A DNA stretch of 64,000 bases from DTU015 sp012837895. GTDB taxonomy: Bacteria; Bacillota; Sulfobacillia; Fermentithermobacillales; Fermentithermobacillaceae. Under the pieces are notes generated by a model. It was not told the DNA's origin and did no database searches. It saw only the letters and a list, made by a program, of their open reading frames with translations. This document shows, piece after piece, positions 1-7,250 of the stretch (its first letter is position 1; each line of letters starts with the position of its first letter). The translations under genes and the position numbers were made by a program. The stretch lies in assembly GCA_050952085.1 (NCBI GenBank), contig JBMNKH010000001.1:186001-250000 (forward strand), in the 5' to 3' direction.

Positions 1-537
1 AGAGTCGAGAATACCGGTACCTGCAATCTTTCGCCCCATGACTATATCCTGATCCATTCTGGTAATGATTTCAAGGGCAAAAACTAGCCCGGCAGATGGG
101 CCGGCAACCTGTCCCGGCCTTATGGTTGCTTTCACAGGAAACGGTCCTTGCACAGGTACGGACATCCCCTGGAAGGTCAAGGCCACATAGGTAGCAGTCA
201 CCTGGCTCTGTTCCATCAAGTCCCTGTTTGCCTCCAAGTACTCTTCTACACTTCTCCCGCCGAGCACCTGACGTCGGGGCCACAAGGCCAGGTTGCGGTC
301 TACGGCTGCCCTGATGGACTGTATAATGCTGGCCTCTCTTGCCATAACTGAGACCATGTAAAACGATGAATCTCCAGAGGGGTAGCCTTCAATCTCAACA
401 ATCTCGCTAAGTTCAATCACAGGGCCTGGTGAAACCACAAGATACCCTGAAGGCACATGGTTCAATGTGCAAAGCATGACCACGAAAACTAAGGCAAGCC
501 CAATCCGTTTCCATTTGAGTCTCTTTTGTCCGGCCAA
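1..537 (-). CDS. ylbL: YlbL/DdcP-type Lon-PDZ membrane protease, truncated by window edge
   Basis: Only the first 179 codons are in the window; the frame stays open to base 1. Reading the minus strand from a TTG at 537, which has an AGAGGGG ribosome binding site nine bases upstream, gives a short basic N-terminus, one membrane anchor (about residues 12-30), a region resembling the start of SepM/YlbL proteins (ending in YLVVSPGPVIEL), and near the end the motif GPSAGLVFALEI. That motif matches the catalytic-serine region of Lon-like S16 proteases. In Bacillus, YlbL (DdcP) is a membrane-bound Lon-PDZ protease that helps recovery from the DNA-damage checkpoint and lies next to ylbJ, as it does here. 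The catalytic lysine would lie outside the window. An overlapping open frame at 71-283 is not the gene. Confidence 0.82.
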   Translation of the reverse strand, partial: MAGQKRLKWKRIGLALVFVVMLCTLNHVPSGYLVVSPGPVIELSEIVEIEGYPSGDSSFYMVSVMAREASIIQSIRAAVDRNLALWPRRQVLGGRSVEEYLEANRDLMEQSQVTATYVALTFQGMSVPVQGPFPVKATIRPGQVAGPSAGLVFALEIITRMDQDIVMGRKIAGTGILDS

Positions 538-599
538 GACCGAATACCCCTCTCTGATCTCCAATATAGATTGATGGTGAGTAAAGGAGGCTTCCCTAT

Positions 600-1877
600 A
601 TGGGTTACCTGGCGATCATCCTTGCTATCGTTTTCATTGTATGCTTCAAACAATGGAGGCAGCGAAAAGATGCACTCCTGTCTGTCCTTCTTGCCCTTCT
701 CGTGGTAATTCTTGCCGTTACAATGATACTCTTTCCTGAACCTTCTTTCAAAGCGGCAGAAAGAGGTTTGACTGTATGGTGGGACATAGTGTTGCCGGCG
801 CTCCTACCCTTTTTTATTGCTGCAGAGCTTCTAATGGGGATGGGAGTAGTCCATTTCATCGGGGTCTTGATGGAACCACTTATGAGGCCCTTGTTCAATG
901 TCCCAGGCACAGGCGCATTTGTGTTAGCGATGGGGATAGCTTCAGGATATCCCCTTGGAGCCGCACTGTCTGCCAGGCTCAAAGACGACAAACTGGCAAC
1001 CAAGACTGAAGCTGAAAGACTAATGTGCTTCTGCAATACTTCTGATCCCCTTTTTATGACAGGTGCCGTTGCAGTGGGGATGTTCAAACGGGCTGACCTG
1101 GCGGGAGTAATTATAGCAGCCCATTACCTGTCTGGGCTCACAGTAGGGATCGGAATGAGATTCTGGCAGAGGGGAAAAGACGAGAGCCGGGTTGAAACAC
1201 CCAGACAGGATCGGCCTGATCCGCCCCTGAGGCGTGCGTTCAGGGCTATGCGGAAAGCCCAGCAAGAAGCTAACAGGAGCCTTGGCGAACTCCTGGGTGA
1301 GGCAGTCAAACGCTCCATTGACACTTTGCTCCTGGTGCTTGGCTTCATGGTGCTTTTTTCGGTGATATTCGAAATACTCACACTGGCAGGGGCCACAAAC
1401 TATATTTCACACCTGATCTCAAGAGTGGTACCTGAGTCGCTGTTGCCAAAAAGCTTGCATCAATCAGTAGTAAGCGGGCTTTTCGAGATAACCATAGCTA
1501 GCTCATTGGCCGGCCAGGCAGATGCCCCGCTAATCACAAGGGTAGCAGTATGCAGCGGGATCATAGCGTGGAGCGGTTTATCTGTTCACGCACAGGTAGC
1601 TGCAGTAATACAACCATCAGGCCTGTCAATCTGGCCGTATTCGGCTAGCAGGTTGTGTCAAGCAATGCTGGCTGCAACTTACACTGTCCTCTTGATGAAA
1701 ATCGACGAAGGCAGGTGGACACTGCCCGCTTTCGAACCTGTATTTGCCGAAGCAAGCTGGCTTCACAGCCTTGGCGCTGCAACCAAGGCCTGCCTTTCCT
1801 GGGTCCTGTTGATGTTCCTGGTATCCCTGGCTCTTGCCGCAGGTGGCCACCTAAAGCGGCTCTGGGACAACCGTTAG
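600..1877 (+). CDS. ylbJ: Sporulation integral membrane protein YlbJ
   Basis: The 425-residue polytopic membrane protein has many hydrophobic segments and the signature of nucleoside-recognition (Gate) domain proteins of the YlbJ family, including GIASGYPLGA and CNTSDPLFMTGAV. YlbJ is required for spore cortex formation in Bacillus and is made in the mother cell under sigma-E; its transport substrate is unknown. The start follows an AAAGGAGG ribosome binding site nine bases upstream. The gene is divergent from ylbL with only 62 bp between them, so the two promoters must be close or overlap. Length agrees with the family (about 400 residues). Confidence 0.93.
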   Translation: MGYLAIILAIVFIVCFKQWRQRKDALLSVLLALLVVILAVTMILFPEPSFKAAERGLTVWWDIVLPALLPFFIAAELLMGMGVVHFIGVLMEPLMRPLFNVPGTGAFVLAMGIASGYPLGAALSARLKDDKLATKTEAERLMCFCNTSDPLFMTGAVAVGMFKRADLAGVIIAAHYLSGLTVGIGMRFWQRGKDESRVETPRQDRPDPPLRRAFRAMRKAQQEANRSLGELLGEAVKRSIDTLLLVLGFMVLFSVIFEILTLAGATNYISHLISRVVPESLLPKSLHQSVVSGLFEITIASSLAGQADAPLITRVAVCSGIIAWSGLSVHAQVAAVIQPSGLSIWPYSASRLCQAMLAATYTVLLMKIDEGRWTLPAFEPVFAEASWLHSLGAATKACLSWVLLMFLVSLALAAGGHLKRLWDNR

Positions 1878-1879
1878 GG

Positions 1880-2470
1880 TTAATCCCTGCCCTGGTTCCA
1901 CAGAAACCTGCGGGGGCGGGCCGGCTCATCGTCATCCATGCTGTCGTCCATTTCATCTGCAAAAAACTGTTCATCTTCGGTTCCGGGATTATCCGTCTCC
2001 TGCTCCAGGTCATCCTTTTCCTGCGGTTCACGGACGCCCAGCTCATTCCTATCGCTTCTTACCCTCTCGAGCAGTTCAACAAGTAGGTCTTCAACGGTTT
2101 TCATCATCTCATCTGCGTACTCACGTGCGCCATAGTTTATTTCCTCTGCTACGGACTTAGCTTGAGCTATAAGTTGTTCCGCCTGGAGCCTGGCTTCTTT
2201 GGCAATCAAATGTTCAGAAGCCCGCGCTGCTATCTGGCTCTGAGCATCCCTTATTATCTCCTGGGCTTCTTTCCGGGCTTCCTGGAGTATTTGTTCCCGT
2301 TCTTTCAACACCCAGTTGGCGCGCTCAAATTCCTGAGGAATTGCAGCTTGAAGTGCATCGATCAGGTCAAATACCTCATCTTCGTCTACGACAATCTTCC
2401 CAACCAAAGGCAAACGTGAACATTCTTGCAGGTATGTATCAAGCCGTTCAAGTAGATTCAGCACATCCAT
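1880..2470 (-). CDS. Coiled-coil protein of the V-type ATPase subunit H-like / DivIVA-like type
   Basis: This is a highly charged protein of 196 residues. Residues about 40-150 read as a long coiled coil rich in Ala, Glu, Lys and Gln (for example EREQILQEARKEAQEII), followed by an acidic, Asp/Glu-rich tail with a final basic patch. Clostridial genomes often carry such a gene beside coaD, annotated as ATPase or DivIVA-like; its function is not known. I chose the ATG at 2470 because GGGGGG lies nine bases upstream; an earlier in-frame ATG at 2503 has no ribosome binding site and would nearly touch coaD. It probably forms an operon with coaD, 35 bp upstream. The convergent ylbJ stop is 2 bp from this stop. 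Confidence 0.7.
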   Translation of the reverse strand: MDVLNLLERLDTYLQECSRLPLVGKIVVDEDEVFDLIDALQAAIPQEFERANWVLKEREQILQEARKEAQEIIRDAQSQIAARASEHLIAKEARLQAEQLIAQAKSVAEEINYGAREYADEMMKTVEDLLVELLERVRSDRNELGVREPQEKDDLEQETDNPGTEDEQFFADEMDDSMDDDEPARPRRFLWNQGRD

Positions 2471-2505
2471 TGTTAGAGCCCCCCAATTTGTGACATAATT
2501 CAAGC

Positions 2506-2991
2506 CTAATCTTTTCTCTTGAACTTACTCAGGAGTTTCCGTTCAACACTTGGAGGAACCAGGTCCCTGACACAGCCGCCATACGCCGCCACTTCTTTCA
2601 CCAAGCTTGAACTAAGGTAAAGATACTCAGACGACGTCATCATGAACATTGTCTCGATTTCGGGAGCGAGTTTCTTGTTCATCAGAGCCATCTTGAACTC
2701 ATAGTCGAAGTCAGAAACCGCTCTTAGTCCTTTGACCAGCACCCTTATTCCTTTTTCCCTGGCAAAGTTTACCAGAAGGCCCTGGGAAGAGGTCACTTCG
2801 ACATTAGGCAAGTGCTTGCATTCTTCCCTGATCATTGCTACGCGTTCGTCGACAGTAAACAACGGTTCTTTGGCTGGATTTTCGAATACAGCTACATAGA
2901 GTTTGTCGAAACAACGGGAACTGCGTTTAATGATATCCATATGACCGTTTGTTATGGGGTCAAAACTGCCGGGATAAGCTGCAACTAACAA
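2506..2991 (-). CDS. coaD: Pantetheine-phosphate adenylyltransferase (PPAT)
   Basis: CoaD catalyses the penultimate step of coenzyme A synthesis, transfer of AMP from ATP to 4'-phosphopantetheine. The protein shows the nucleotidyltransferase signature YPGSFDPITNGHMDII (T/HxGH type), the RGLR-like segment VKGLRAVSDFDYEF, and the C-terminal SSSLVKEVA motif. The TTG at 2991 gives 161 residues, the usual family size, and has an AGGGGG ribosome binding site; extending to 3030 adds 13 residues not found in the family. Another CoA gene, coaBC, lies about 18 kb away in the same window. Confidence 0.95.
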   Translation of the reverse strand: MLVAAYPGSFDPITNGHMDIIKRSSRCFDKLYVAVFENPAKEPLFTVDERVAMIREECKHLPNVEVTSSQGLLVNFAREKGIRVLVKGLRAVSDFDYEFKMALMNKKLAPEIETMFMMTSSEYLYLSSSLVKEVAAYGGCVRDLVPPSVERKLLSKFKRKD

Positions 2992-3021
2992 GAAACCAAC
3001 CCCCTGTCTTTGGGCTATATA

Positions 3022-3051
3022 ATATGTCAAATATGTCCTTCAGTGTATAAT
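3022..3051 (+). promoter_or_regulatory. Candidate sigma-A promoter driving the orphan small RNA
   Basis: A perfect TATAAT occurs at 3046-3051. Seventeen bases upstream is a partial -35 (ATGTCA, four of six matches). The predicted start is near 3058, ahead of a structured stretch that ends in an intrinsic terminator. The divergent gene coaD starts at 2991, so promoters for both strands would share this short gap. Confidence 0.4.
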
Positions 3052-3057
3052 TCGTCA

Positions 3058-3177
3058 ATATTTTGGCCACAGTACCTAAGGAGAGTCAGGGTGCAGTCGT
3101 GAGATTGCCCCTTACAGGCTCTTCCTCCGGTTTCTCCTCTCCCAATGCCGCTTCCGGAAAGAAGCGGCATTTTTTTG
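3058..3177 (+). ncRNA. Candidate orphan small RNA, about 120 nt
   Basis: Between two minus-strand genes lies a plus-strand unit with its own promoter-like sequence and a strong intrinsic terminator. It contains a hairpin closed by a GTGA (GNRA) tetraloop, GCAGTC-GTGA-GATTGC, flanked by AGGG/CCCT pairing, then pyrimidine-rich stretches TTCCTCC and CTCCTCTCCC, and a terminal hairpin. C-rich unpaired segments complementary to Shine-Dalgarno sequences are typical of Gram-positive regulatory RNAs. It has no convincing open reading frame and matches no riboswitch or housekeeping RNA consensus that I recognise. Alternatively the 5' GGAGAG may pair with the 3' CTCTCC and mask these motifs. Confidence 0.4.
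3145..3177 (+). terminator. Intrinsic terminator of the candidate small RNA
   Basis: A perfect 10-bp stem (ATGCCGCTTC / GAAGCGGCAT) with a six-base loop is followed by six T residues on the plus strand only. No plus-strand gene precedes it within 1.2 kb, so it implies a non-coding or very short transcript. Confidence 0.85.
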
Positions 3178-3187
3178 TGCTAGCTGG

Positions 3188-3628
3188 CTATGCCGGCTCC
3201 TTGAGCAGCAAATAGGCTCCAACTATGAACAACACCACTCCCACTGCTTTGGTTATATCGATATCCGCCTTCTGCCCTGTGACTCCCAAGTAGTCAACAA
3301 CCAGGGCCGTGAGGATTTGTACCGTTAGTATCGCAGTGGTGGCCGGAGCAGCACCTACTTTTGCGATACTGGTAAGCACTCCCCATACGATGATAACACT
3401 TAAGGGACCTCCAAGAAACCCAAACCATGGGGCAGAACCGATGTTTCTCATGTTTCCGTTGGTAATTCCTGAAACAAGTACGATTCCGAGGAGCGCCGTA
3501 GCTATTACGTGGACTACAAATGTAGCCTCTATTTCCCCTATCTTCTCGCCAAGAATTGAGTTCAACACTCCTTGAACTGCCATGGAACCTCCTGCAAGGC
3601 CTGCTATAACCAAGGGCCAGATTTTCAA
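3188..3628 (-). CDS. YdcZ/DUF606 family DMT-type small membrane transporter
   Basis: The 146-residue protein is almost entirely made of five hydrophobic helices and has the DUF606/YdcZ pattern: an N-terminal GxxxxVQGxxNSxLG segment, FGFLGGPLSV in the middle and a C-terminal GVVLFIVGAYLLL helix. DUF606 proteins are half-size members of the drug/metabolite transporter superfamily; the substrate is unknown. The TTG start at 3628 is supported by GGAGGT six bases upstream. It is transcribed alone and diverges from gpr. Confidence 0.83.
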   Translation of the reverse strand: MKIWPLVIAGLAGGSMAVQGVLNSILGEKIGEIEATFVVHVIATALLGIVLVSGITNGNMRNIGSAPWFGFLGGPLSVIIVWGVLTSIAKVGAAPATTAILTVQILTALVVDYLGVTGQKADIDITKAVGVVLFIVGAYLLLKEPA

Positions 3629-3653
3629 GCCTCCACCTCCAACCTGAAATCAT

Positions 3654-3683
3654 ACATAAGCGCGCTTATCCTTTGGGTAGTAT
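3654..3683 (+). promoter_or_regulatory. Candidate sigma-F/G-like promoter of gpr with a 14-bp palindrome
   Basis: ACATA (3654-3658) and GGGTAGTAT (3675-3683) resemble the sigma-F -35 and -10 elements with a 16-bp spacer, one mismatch each. gpr is transcribed by sigma-F and sigma-G in Bacillus. The perfect palindrome ATAAGCGCGCTTAT lies inside (3656-3669). The match is weak and is reported as a possibility only. Confidence 0.3.
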
Positions 3684-3727
3684 AGCACCAGAACAGTCAA
3701 TAAAATCTAGGCAGACAGGTGATGACA

Positions 3728-4663
3728 ATGCGTTGGTCAAACTGGGACAGAACTGACCTGGCAGTAGAACGTGCAGCCATGGTAAGGGAGCGCACAGGCG
3801 AGATCCCCGGATTGGAAAGTTCGCAGGAACAGATTAACGGGATCCACATCACAAGGGTGCAGGTATCCACTCCGCATGCAGCAAGCCAGGTAGGCAAGCC
3901 GCCGGGCCGTTACTTCACACTGGAATGCCCAGAGCTGAAATACAGGAACAGGACACTCCTCAAGAACGTAGCTCAGATAATAGCTAAGGAACTGGCAGTG
4001 TTAGCAGAACTGCCAAGGAAAAACGATGTGCTGGTAGTGGGATTAGGAAACTGGCAGGCAACGCCCGACGCCCTTGGGCCTAGGGTGGTCTCTCAACTCA
4101 TGGTTACCCGGCACATAAGGGGCTACATCTCTCAGGACCTGGGCCAACGCTTGTATCCTGTGGCGGGAATATCCCCTGGTGTGTTAGGGATAACAGGGAT
4201 GGAAACTGCAGACATAGTGAGGGGCATTGTTGAACAGATCAAGCCTGAACTGGTAATCACAGTGGACGCCCTAGCTGCAAGATCCCCTTCACGCCTATTC
4301 TCCACTATCCAGATTGCAGATACAGGGATACAACCCGGTTCAGGGGTGGGCAACAAACGCCCCGGCCTAAACCGTGAGAGCTTGGGCGTACCTGTAGTTG
4401 CTCTCGGGGTGCCCACAGTAGTCTCAGGCGCTTCAATAGCTGTAGATGTGCTCCAAGACTATTTCTCCAGGTTCAATCCACATGCCAGACCGTCAATAGA
4501 TTCAGTGTACGACTTCTTGTCCCAGGACTTGCTGGATTTGCTTGTTACCCACAAAGATGTCGATATGCAAATTATGGAAATGTCAAAATTGCTGGCAAGC
4601 GCCATTAACAAGGCGACTCAACCGGCCATCACTGAAGATGAGATGCTTGATTACTTGCAGTAG
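3728..4663 (+). CDS. gpr: Germination protease GPR (spore SASP endopeptidase, family A25)
   Basis: GPR degrades alpha/beta-type SASPs in the first minutes of germination and is made in the forespore as a zymogen. The protein, about 311 residues, shows the family's RTDLAVE N-terminal block, the VVGLGNWQATPDALGP motif, and the central HIRGYISQD...VAGISPGVLGITGMETA region followed by ITVDALAAR. I chose the ATG at 3728 because AGGTG lies at good distance; GTG at 3719 and ATG at 3722 are also in frame. The propeptide before RTDLAVE is therefore short. It converges on a SASP gene (4720-4971), its likely substrate, across a shared terminator. Confidence 0.95.
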   Translation: MRWSNWDRTDLAVERAAMVRERTGEIPGLESSQEQINGIHITRVQVSTPHAASQVGKPPGRYFTLECPELKYRNRTLLKNVAQIIAKELAVLAELPRKNDVLVVGLGNWQATPDALGPRVVSQLMVTRHIRGYISQDLGQRLYPVAGISPGVLGITGMETADIVRGIVEQIKPELVITVDALAARSPSRLFSTIQIADTGIQPGSGVGNKRPGLNRESLGVPVVALGVPTVVSGASIAVDVLQDYFSRFNPHARPSIDSVYDFLSQDLLDLLVTHKDVDMQIMEMSKLLASAINKATQPAITEDEMLDYLQ

Positions 4664-4675
4664 CAGGAAAGCTGA

Positions 4676-4704
4676 AGGGGCAGCCTGACCGGCTGGCTGC
4701 CCCT
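4676..4704. terminator. Bidirectional hairpin between gpr and the SASP gene
   Basis: A 10-bp stem AGGGGCAGCC / GGCTGCCCCT lies between two convergent stop codons. Neither side has a strong T tract, so termination efficiency is uncertain. Confidence 0.6.
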
Positions 4705-4719
4705 GATATTCAATTGTCG

Positions 4720-4971
4720 TTACTGAAGCCTCTGTTGCTGTTGCTGGACACCTGACGGGAATCTTCCCTGTGCCAGGTTATGCTGTGCAAACTCTATCAT
4801 CCGTCTTACCATGTGGCCGCCAACTGCCCCACAAGTCCTGGATGGGATATCTCCCCAGTAATCACCAGGAGGCTGTATTCCCAGTTCGTTGGCTACTTCA
4901 TTTCTAAAGGCATCCAACGCGGGCCGGGCTTGCGGTACCACTGCAATGTTCCTACGCTGTCCTTGACCCAT
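4720..4971 (-). CDS. Small acid-soluble spore protein, alpha/beta type
   Basis: The 83-residue product carries the two conserved SASP blocks: LDAFRNEVANELG, which contains the GPR cleavage region (between Glu and Val by analogy with SspA), and CGAVGGHMVRRMIEFAQHNL, followed by a Gln-rich tail. Such proteins coat and protect spore DNA. The ATG at 4971 follows AAGGAGGTGA; the frame is open further upstream but without a ribosome binding site. A sigma-G promoter lies just upstream (4996-5024), consistent with forespore expression. Confidence 0.96.
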   Translation of the reverse strand: MGQGQRRNIAVVPQARPALDAFRNEVANELGIQPPGDYWGDIPSRTCGAVGGHMVRRMIEFAQHNLAQGRFPSGVQQQQQRLQ

Positions 4972-4995
4972 TCGATTCACCTCCTTTTCACGACT

Positions 4996-5024
4996 TATTA
5001 TGTTCACCAAGAATTCTTGTATGC
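4996..5024 (-). promoter_or_regulatory. Sigma-G promoter of the SASP gene
   Basis: On the minus strand GCATA (5020-5024) and CATAATA (4996-5002) are separated by exactly 17 bp, matching the sigma-G consensus (GHATR, 17-18 bp, CATNNTA). The start of transcription would fall around 4988, just ahead of the ribosome binding site. Confidence 0.82.
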
Positions 5025-5186
5025 TGGTATGTTATGGCGCTGCAGGTTAAGTAAACTCTGAGCGACAAGCAAAATGCCGATTCTAACTGGGGATATACAG
5101 ATATGACATGAGGTAACATAAGTTTTCAAAAATGAAAAATTATATTTTGCAAGACAGCGCAAACTGATTGGTTGCCTAGTGTAGCA

Positions 5187-7250
5187 CTACCTGGAGCGTG
5201 CATGCATGAGGAGGTTGCCAAACCTTGCGTTGACCTTAGATAACAAGGGCGATAGCTGGAGAGGCGGCCGGTCCCCTTGTTCAAATGCTTCAACAAGAGG
5301 TTTGGCTTCATGCCTTGCTGCATACAGGATATCTTCAGTGACACCCAGGTCCTGGATGTTTATCTCACTCACTCCGTGTTGCTTCAGGCCGAAAAACTGG
5401 CCAGGCCCTCTCTCGAGCAAGTCCAGCTCTGCAACTGAGAAGCCGTCGTGCAGCTTTTCAAGAGCTTTGAGCCTGGCGGCTGATTCGCCTGATTCACCTG
5501 AGGAAATCATAAAGCAGTATGATTGTTTTTCGCCCCGCCCCACCCGGCCTCTTAGCTGGTGAAGCGTTGCCAATCCAAAGGATTCAGCGCCTTCAATCAC
5601 CATACAGGTGGCATTTTTCACATCAACGCCCACTTCAATGACTGTGGTTGCCACAAGTACCTGCGTCTTGCCCTCTACGAAATCTTGCATTTGCTCAGCA
5701 AGCTTGTCCCTGGGCATATCCCCGTGGGCCAGTCCTATCCTGGCCCCGCGCAGGTACCCTGTCTTGAGCTCCTCAAACACCTCCTGGGCAGACCTGCGTC
5801 CCGACTTACCTTCGCGTATCAGGGGACACACTACGTAAGCTTGGTTACCCATGGCCAGCTCCTGTCTCACCCTTTCATAGGCTAAGTGCCTTAACCGTTC
5901 TTCAATTACCTGGGTACGTACTAGCTTCCTGCCATGGGGCAGCTCATCTATCACAGACAAATCCAAGTCTCCGAAAAGGGTGATCGCCAGTGACCTCGGT
6001 ATTGGGGTAGCGCTCATCACAAGCATGTGGGGGGCGTCGCTGTCGTACGAAAGGCGTAGACGCTGCCTTACGCCAAACCTGTGTTGTTCATCTGTTACCA
6101 CCATGCCAAGCCGCGCCCAATCTACGTCAGGTTCGAGCATGGCATGGGTGCCCACAAGTATGTCGATTGAACCTTCAGCTAGCTGTCTAAGCGTCATCCG
6201 CTTGTCATTTGCGCTCTGGCTGCCCGACAAGAAGCCTACACGGGCCATGTCCCGGGCAAACTCTCCTACGGTCTGCAGGTGCTGCCTTGCCAGCACTTCC
6301 GTCGGCGCAAGCAGCGCCCCCTGATAGCCGTTGGCAACTGCTGCCAAGAGCGACCATACAGCCACTACAGTCTTTCCGCTTCCAACGTCCCCTTGGAGCA
6401 GGCGGTTCATGGTTCTCCCAGAACACAAATCATCCCTGATTTCATGTATAGTCCGCTCTTGAGCGTTTGTCAGCCTGAAAGGCAGGGCATCAAGGAAAGC
6501 TTGAGGCAGGTCGAATCTTGTGTAAGGCGCTGCAGGTTTCACCGTTTCGATCTGGCTTTTCATGAGGAGAAGTGCAAACTGCAGCAAAAGCACTTCCCTG
6601 AACGCCAAGGTTCTCCTTGCCTTTTCCCACATTTCGGCGCTGGATGGGCAGTGAATGCCAATATATGCCTGCTTCTGGCTTAGCAATCCTTGCCTGCGCG
6701 TGATCGCAGCCGGGATGCACTCGTCTATCAGATGGGCATAGCTACTCAAAGCCTCGCGGACTATCCTGGCAATGGTAGAGGAATTCAGCCCTGCAGTAGT
6801 GTGGTAAACCGGGACAATCAAGTCTCTAGGGGACAGTTGGGCGGTTTCTTCCCACCGTGGGTGTGCCATTTCCCAGCTGTGGCGCCTCCACTCAACCTTA
6901 CCTGAAGCTACAAGCTGCTGCCCCCGGTAGAACTGCTTGGAAAGGTAAGGCATATTGTACCATACCAGATAGCAAATCCCAGTCCCGTCTGAGACGCCTA
7001 CGCGCAAGGCACGCCCCCTGATACTGGGGATAACAGCAACGGAGATTACTTTGCCCGCTATTGTCACCTTTTCTCCCGGTTCAAGGTTCCTTAGCCTCTG
7101 AACCCGGGAAAAGTCGTCGATCCTGAAGGGAAAGAAGTCAAGCAGGTCCTGTACGGTGTTGACTCCCAAGCTGGCAAACATCTTTGCCCTTCTAGGGCCA
7201 ACGCCTTTCAAGTATCTTACATCATCTTGAAGGGACAGACGCCGTGACAT
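5187..7250 (-). CDS. recG: ATP-dependent DNA helicase RecG
   Basis: RecG remodels stalled replication forks and branched DNA. The 687-residue protein has the N-terminal wedge/OB domain (LKGVGPRRAKMFASLGV, about residues 14-30, and a nucleic-acid-binding beta-barrel at 60-150), helicase motif I GDVGSGKTVVA, motif II DEQHRFG characteristic of RecG, motif III MSATPIPR, and motif VI QLRGRVGRG. Its ATG overlaps the stop codon of yloV (TAATG), so translation is coupled; yloV-recG is a common Firmicute pair. The 3' end is followed by about 200 bp containing the SASP promoter. Confidence 0.97.
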   Translation of the reverse strand: MSRRLSLQDDVRYLKGVGPRRAKMFASLGVNTVQDLLDFFPFRIDDFSRVQRLRNLEPGEKVTIAGKVISVAVIPSIRGRALRVGVSDGTGICYLVWYNMPYLSKQFYRGQQLVASGKVEWRRHSWEMAHPRWEETAQLSPRDLIVPVYHTTAGLNSSTIARIVREALSSYAHLIDECIPAAITRRQGLLSQKQAYIGIHCPSSAEMWEKARRTLAFREVLLLQFALLLMKSQIETVKPAAPYTRFDLPQAFLDALPFRLTNAQERTIHEIRDDLCSGRTMNRLLQGDVGSGKTVVAVWSLLAAVANGYQGALLAPTEVLARQHLQTVGEFARDMARVGFLSGSQSANDKRMTLRQLAEGSIDILVGTHAMLEPDVDWARLGMVVTDEQHRFGVRQRLRLSYDSDAPHMLVMSATPIPRSLAITLFGDLDLSVIDELPHGRKLVRTQVIEERLRHLAYERVRQELAMGNQAYVVCPLIREGKSGRRSAQEVFEELKTGYLRGARIGLAHGDMPRDKLAEQMQDFVEGKTQVLVATTVIEVGVDVKNATCMVIEGAESFGLATLHQLRGRVGRGEKQSYCFMISSGESGESAARLKALEKLHDGFSVAELDLLERGPGQFFGLKQHGVSEINIQDLGVTEDILYAARHEAKPLVEAFEQGDRPPLQLSPLLSKVNARFGNLLMHARSR

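Noticed and set aside
71..283. Minus-strand 70-residue frame
   Set aside because: It lies in another frame inside the truncated ylbL gene, whose product shows clear Lon-protease motifs.
3058..3177. SRP RNA, 6S RNA or known riboswitch
   Set aside because: The conserved loops and core sequences of those RNAs are absent.
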